The position numbers and the translations under genes were made by a program. A DNA stretch of 8,626 bases, from positions 1 through 8,626 of the forward strand of contig JADFVC010000169.1 of the NCBI GenBank assembly GCA_015222355.1, read 5' to 3'. Below the pieces are notes generated by a model. That model worked only from the letters and a program-made list of their open reading frames with translations. It did no database searches and was not told the origin of the DNA. Shown one piece after another: positions 6,075 through 8,626 of the stretch. Numbering within the stretch: position 1 is the stretch's first letter; each line of letters begins with the position of its first letter. This stretch comes from Chloroflexota bacterium. Its GTDB lineage: Bacteria > Desulfobacterota > Desulfuromonadia > Desulfuromonadales > Geopsychrobacteraceae.

Positions 6075-7445
6075 TTAGTCGTCCCTCTGCCCGTGCGGGA
6101 TCGCCTTTGGACCCTCCACCGGCTTGGCATCTTGGATCTGTTTTCGCTCGGGCAGTACCAGGGAATCCCAAGCTTTGCACTCCAGACAACGACTCAGCCA
6201 TTCATCCTGCTTGGCACCACAGACCTCACAGACGAAACCAAGGGACAGATGACTGTCGATACCCAGAGCACGCTGGTATTCAACCACCGCTTGATCAATT
6301 TTGTTGCGCCGCCGATGGGCTTCGGCCAACAGCAGATGGAGCTGAGAGAATTCAATACCGCTGGCTTCAAGGTCAATCAGATGCTGCAGCGCCTCATCCA
6401 CCATTTCCAGCCGCAGACAAAGACGACCCAGATAGAGTTTCAGCAGCAGATCATCGCTATCGTCCTGCATCTGGCTGCGATAGAAGGAAAGCAGTGCCGC
6501 CGGATCTTCGGCACCGATATAGAGATCTTCAAGACGGGCGAGGAAAACGCTCTTTTTCAAAGCCTTGTAACCGTCTTGATAAACCTGGGCGGCATCGCTA
6601 TCCCGCTTCAGTTGACGGTAAGCATCCCCGAGAGTCACCCGCGCCGGGGTGAATTCAGCAGCCCGCTTAATCAGATCGCGACAATCCTCAGCAGCCTGTT
6701 CCGCCTCACCGTCCGCCAGGGCGGTACGGGCCACCTCGTAGCGCAGTTGCAGCAATTGCCGCTTTTCATCTTCAACCCGGGGACCGGAGGAGGTGGCCTT
6801 GACAATCCGCTTCTGCAACGTCAGGGCGTCCTGCCAACTGCCCAGATCGATCTGCAGGTCACGCAGGGCGCGCATCGCCTTGCGGTTATTCGCATCGTTG
6901 GTGAGCAGTTCCTTGTAAACCCCCATCGCCTCTTCGCGGCGACCGACATCCTGAAAAATTACCGCCAGTTTGAAGAGGATTTCAATCCCCTTGGGATCAA
7001 GCTTGCGCGCCTTTTGTAACAGCTCGATCGCTTCCTGCCGGTTGCCGTCCTGTTCGGCAACACTGGCCAGAGCCAGATGGCTGTCAACCCGTTTGGGATC
7101 GCGATCCAGGGCTTTCCCCAACAGGCTTCTGGCCTTTTTCAGATCACCGGAGAGCAATCGTCCGACCCCGCTGCGATAGATGGCACTGACCTCCTCAGCT
7201 TTCTTTCTCCGCCGACCACCGCGCCAGTAACCTAAAGAGCTGGCAACAGCACTGAGGATGTGGACCCCGTTGCCGAGCAACAAGCCGATCAGCAGCACGC
7301 AGATCATCATGATGGCCGTCGGCAGGGTAAAGCTCTGCTCGCTGGTCAGAAACACCGTGACCACCCCCGGATTGATCCCCCAGAAATAAAGAAACCCGAT
7401 GGCAAAAAGAATAAACACGAACACGAACAGAGCAACAACAATCAT
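6075..7445 (-). CDS. lapB: LapB-like TPR protein with a fused LapA-like membrane domain
   Basis: In enterobacteria LapB (YciM) is an inner-membrane TPR protein that controls LPS synthesis by steering FtsH toward LpxC, and LapA is a small two-helix membrane protein encoded beside it. This 456-aa product begins with two membrane segments (about 2-22 and 42-64) joined by an NPGVVTVFL-type segment resembling LapA (DUF1049). A basic patch (GGRRRKK, 76-82) and about seven TPR-like helical repeats (about 85-397) follow. A rubredoxin-like zinc ribbon comes next, with C406/C409 and C420/C423 (CEVCG, CLECKAW), as in LapB and also in the RadA N-terminus. E. coli LapB has one helix and ~390 aa, so the extra helix and length suggest a fusion. 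I chose the ATG at 7445 because GGAG lies 6 nt before it; the in-frame ATG at 7451 abuts the GGAG. A polar tail of about 30 residues follows the ribbon. A role in LPS control here is inferred. Confidence 0.85.
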   Translation of the reverse strand: MIVVALFVFVFILFAIGFLYFWGINPGVVTVFLTSEQSFTLPTAIMMICVLLIGLLLGNGVHILSAVASSLGYWRGGRRRKKAEEVSAIYRSGVGRLLSGDLKKARSLLGKALDRDPKRVDSHLALASVAEQDGNRQEAIELLQKARKLDPKGIEILFKLAVIFQDVGRREEAMGVYKELLTNDANNRKAMRALRDLQIDLGSWQDALTLQKRIVKATSSGPRVEDEKRQLLQLRYEVARTALADGEAEQAAEDCRDLIKRAAEFTPARVTLGDAYRQLKRDSDAAQVYQDGYKALKKSVFLARLEDLYIGAEDPAALLSFYRSQMQDDSDDLLLKLYLGRLCLRLEMVDEALQHLIDLEASGIEFSQLHLLLAEAHRRRNKIDQAVVEYQRALGIDSHLSLGFVCEVCGAKQDEWLSRCLECKAWDSLVLPERKQIQDAKPVEGPKAIPHGQRDD

Positions 7446-7487
7446 GGTCATCTCCAGGCGGCACCCGAACGGTGCGATCAGCGGTTG

Positions 7488-7841
7488 TTATTCACCGAAT
7501 TTTTCGACTTCTGACTTACAGTCAACACAATAACGGGAAAAGGGACGAACTTCCATCCGACGACTTGGGATTTCCTCTTCACAACGAGCGCAAAGGCCGT
7601 AAACACCCTTATCCATCCGGTCAAGAGCAGCGTCGATATCACGGACCCGACCGCGCTGTGTCTCACTTAAATTCATCAGTACTTCCTGATTATAACTGTT
7701 CGACGACATATCGCCAATATCCGGGACACCATCTTTTCCCAGCGATTGTGAAGCAGCATACGCCCGTTCAGCTTCGAGCAGAACTTCTTCACGTATTTTC
7801 AATAGGTTTTTCCTGATTTCCTGCAGCTGTTCTTCGTCCAT
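7488..7841 (-). CDS. dksA: Short DksA/TraR-family zinc-finger regulator
   Basis: DksA-type proteins enter the secondary channel of RNA polymerase and, with ppGpp, retune promoters. The 117-aa product has an N-terminal coiled coil, a tip sequence PDIGDMSS (40-47) and a C4 zinc finger: C84-x2-C87 (CARC) and C105-x2-C108 (CVDC), with RRMEVRP between them as in E. coli DksA. It lacks most of the N-terminal ~30 residues of the 151-aa E. coli protein. At the tip it keeps the two acidic residues (D41, D44) that correspond to E. coli D71 and D74, but has Ser46 where E. coli has Ala76. The start has GGAAGG 4 nt upstream. It lies 33 bp after rlmH and about 40 bp before the lapB-like gene, inside the operon. 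Whether it acts as true DksA or as a paralogue cannot be told from this window. Confidence 0.9.
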   Translation of the reverse strand: MDEEQLQEIRKNLLKIREEVLLEAERAYAASQSLGKDGVPDIGDMSSNSYNQEVLMNLSETQRGRVRDIDAALDRMDKGVYGLCARCEEEIPSRRMEVRPFSRYCVDCKSEVEKFGE

Positions 7842-7874
7842 CGTACCTTCCGACTCCTGATCCGTCCTGCAAAA

Positions 7875-8348
7875 CTAACGATTATGATAAGGCTCATTCC
7901 GCAGGATAGTACTACTGCGGTAAAGCTGTTCCAATAAAAATATCCTTGCCATCTGATGGGTAAAAGTCATTTTCGACAGGGAAAGCAGCAAGTCCGCCCG
8001 GCGCCGCAGCTCCGGATCGAGCCCGTAGGGGCCACCGATCACCAGACACCAGTCGCGGCCGCCATGCAGCATTTCTTCTCCCAGCTTTGTCGCCAGCTGT
8101 TCGGAGCCAAGACTGCGGCCACGCTCATCCAAAACAACCAGGAAGGACGAATCTGGAACCTTGTCCAGAATCCTTTCCCCTTCGCGCCTGAGCAAACCAG
8201 GGATATCTCCCTTGCGCCCCCCCTTTTCTTCTTTCAGTTCAATGACTTCAAGCGAGAAATATCGCTGCAACCGGCCGGCATATTCCTCAGCAGCCTCCCG
8301 TTGCCAGATTTCTGCCAGCTTACCGACACAAACCAGCCGCAGCTTCAC
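7875..8348 (-). CDS. rlmH: 23S rRNA (pseudouridine1915-N3)-methyltransferase RlmH
   Basis: A SPOUT-class methyltransferase that uses S-adenosylmethionine to methylate N3 of pseudouridine 1915 in helix 69 of 23S rRNA on assembled 70S ribosomes. The 157-aa product has the usual length. Motifs are the N-terminus KLRLVCVGKL, LDERGR (73-78), the SAM-binding knot loop VIGGPYGL (103-110), LSLSKMTFTHQMAR (122-135) and the C-terminal EQLYRSSTILRNEPYH (140-155). The start is GTG (8348-8346), supported by the family N-terminus. It overlaps the rsfS stop by four bases (GTGA) and has no good Shine-Dalgarno of its own, so translation is probably coupled to rsfS. Next downstream is the DksA-family gene. Confidence 0.97.
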   Translation of the reverse strand: MKLRLVCVGKLAEIWQREAAEEYAGRLQRYFSLEVIELKEEKGGRKGDIPGLLRREGERILDKVPDSSFLVVLDERGRSLGSEQLATKLGEEMLHGGRDWCLVIGGPYGLDPELRRRADLLLSLSKMTFTHQMARIFLLEQLYRSSTILRNEPYHNR

Positions 8349-8626
8349 CCGGCGTCGGTCCGTTCAAGCGGCACTTCCGGAGCCTCACTCCAAAGACCCT
8401 CGAGATCATAAAACTCACGCACCGACTGCTGAAAGACATGCACCATGACCCCGCCATAATCAAGTAACACCCAACGTCCCTGGCTCATCCCCTCAATCGC
8501 CAGCGGCAGGATTTTTTCTCGGTTCTTCAGCTCAAGCTTGATGTTCTCTGCAATGGCCTGTACCTGACGATCAGAACGACCCGAAACCAGCAGCAGGTAA
8601 TCGGTCAGCGACGACAGCTCTTTGAC
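8345..8626 (-). CDS. rsfS: Ribosomal silencing factor RsfS (5' end outside window)
   Basis: RsfS (RsfA/YbeB/Iojap family) binds ribosomal protein uL14 and blocks joining of 30S and 50S subunits when nutrients are short. Ninety-three residues are visible, from KELSSLTDYLLLVSG to a C-terminal PLERTDAG, then TGA. Diagnostic segments are SGRSDRQVQAIA (about 15-26), LAIEGMSQGRWVLLDYG (42-58), VMVHVF (60-65) and REFYDLEGLW (70-79). The start and roughly the first 15-30 residues lie beyond the right edge. In related genomes nadD often precedes it; that cannot be seen here. Its stop overlaps the rlmH GTG by 4 nt. Confidence 0.95.
   Translation of the reverse strand, partial: VKELSSLTDYLLLVSGRSDRQVQAIAENIKLELKNREKILPLAIEGMSQGRWVLLDYGGVMVHVFQQSVREFYDLEGLWSEAPEVPLERTDAG

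Noticed and set aside
6075..6260. RadA fragment suggested by the CEVCG...CLECKAW zinc motif
   Set aside because: The motif resembles the RadA N-terminal zinc finger, but it sits at the C-terminus of a continuous TPR protein and no RecA-like ATPase domain follows. LapB proteins carry the same kind of ribbon.
5943..7019. Long 358-codon plus-strand open frame
   Set aside because: It lies antisense to gpmI and the lapB-like gene, both well supported by family motifs. Its translation is glutamine- and proline-rich with no recognisable domain, and no ribosome binding site is evident.

Overview
The window looks like ordinary chromosome from a Gram-negative anaerobe of the Desulfuromonadales/Geobacter type (Desulfobacterota). 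This is inference. It rests on the gene order rsfS-rlmH-dksA-lapB-gpmI-comF, on a LapB-type envelope protein, on cysteine-rich PAS domains in a soluble sensor kinase, and on anaerobic-style cobalamin salvage (cobU). No marker gene fixes the taxon. I see no mobile element, CRISPR array, tRNA or rRNA.

Right part (3805-8626, all minus strand, read right to left): a tightly packed probable operon. It starts off the right edge with rsfS (ribosomal silencing factor, 5' end missing). It continues with rlmH (23S rRNA methyltransferase, 4-nt overlap with rsfS), a short DksA-family zinc-finger regulator, and a membrane TPR protein that looks like LapA and LapB fused. It ends with gpmI (cofactor-independent phosphoglycerate mutase, start codon directly after the lapB stop) and comF (phosphoribosyltransferase-like). 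The genes join ribosome state, transcription control, LPS/envelope homeostasis and central carbon flow on one transcript.

Middle (2081-3804): a soluble sensor histidine kinase with two PAS domains, on the minus strand, with a plausible promoter of its own and no response regulator in view. It converges with the ferritin gene, and a bidirectional terminator-like hairpin lies between them (2201-2235).

Left part (1-2080): a plus-strand bacterial ferritin (1571-2080) sits divergently from engB. The 280-bp AT-rich region between them holds a candidate promoter, a perfect 8-bp inverted repeat and a tiny open reading frame with a good Shine-Dalgarno sequence. Leftward of engB is cobU (adenosylcobinamide kinase/guanylyltransferase), after a weak terminator-like structure. 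The first 85 bases hold at most the beginning of another minus-strand gene, which I cannot identify.

Nothing here is a clear new defence or mobile system. The points most worth a second look are the LapA-LapB fusion, the leader structure before the ferritin gene, and the paired cysteine clusters of the histidine kinase.
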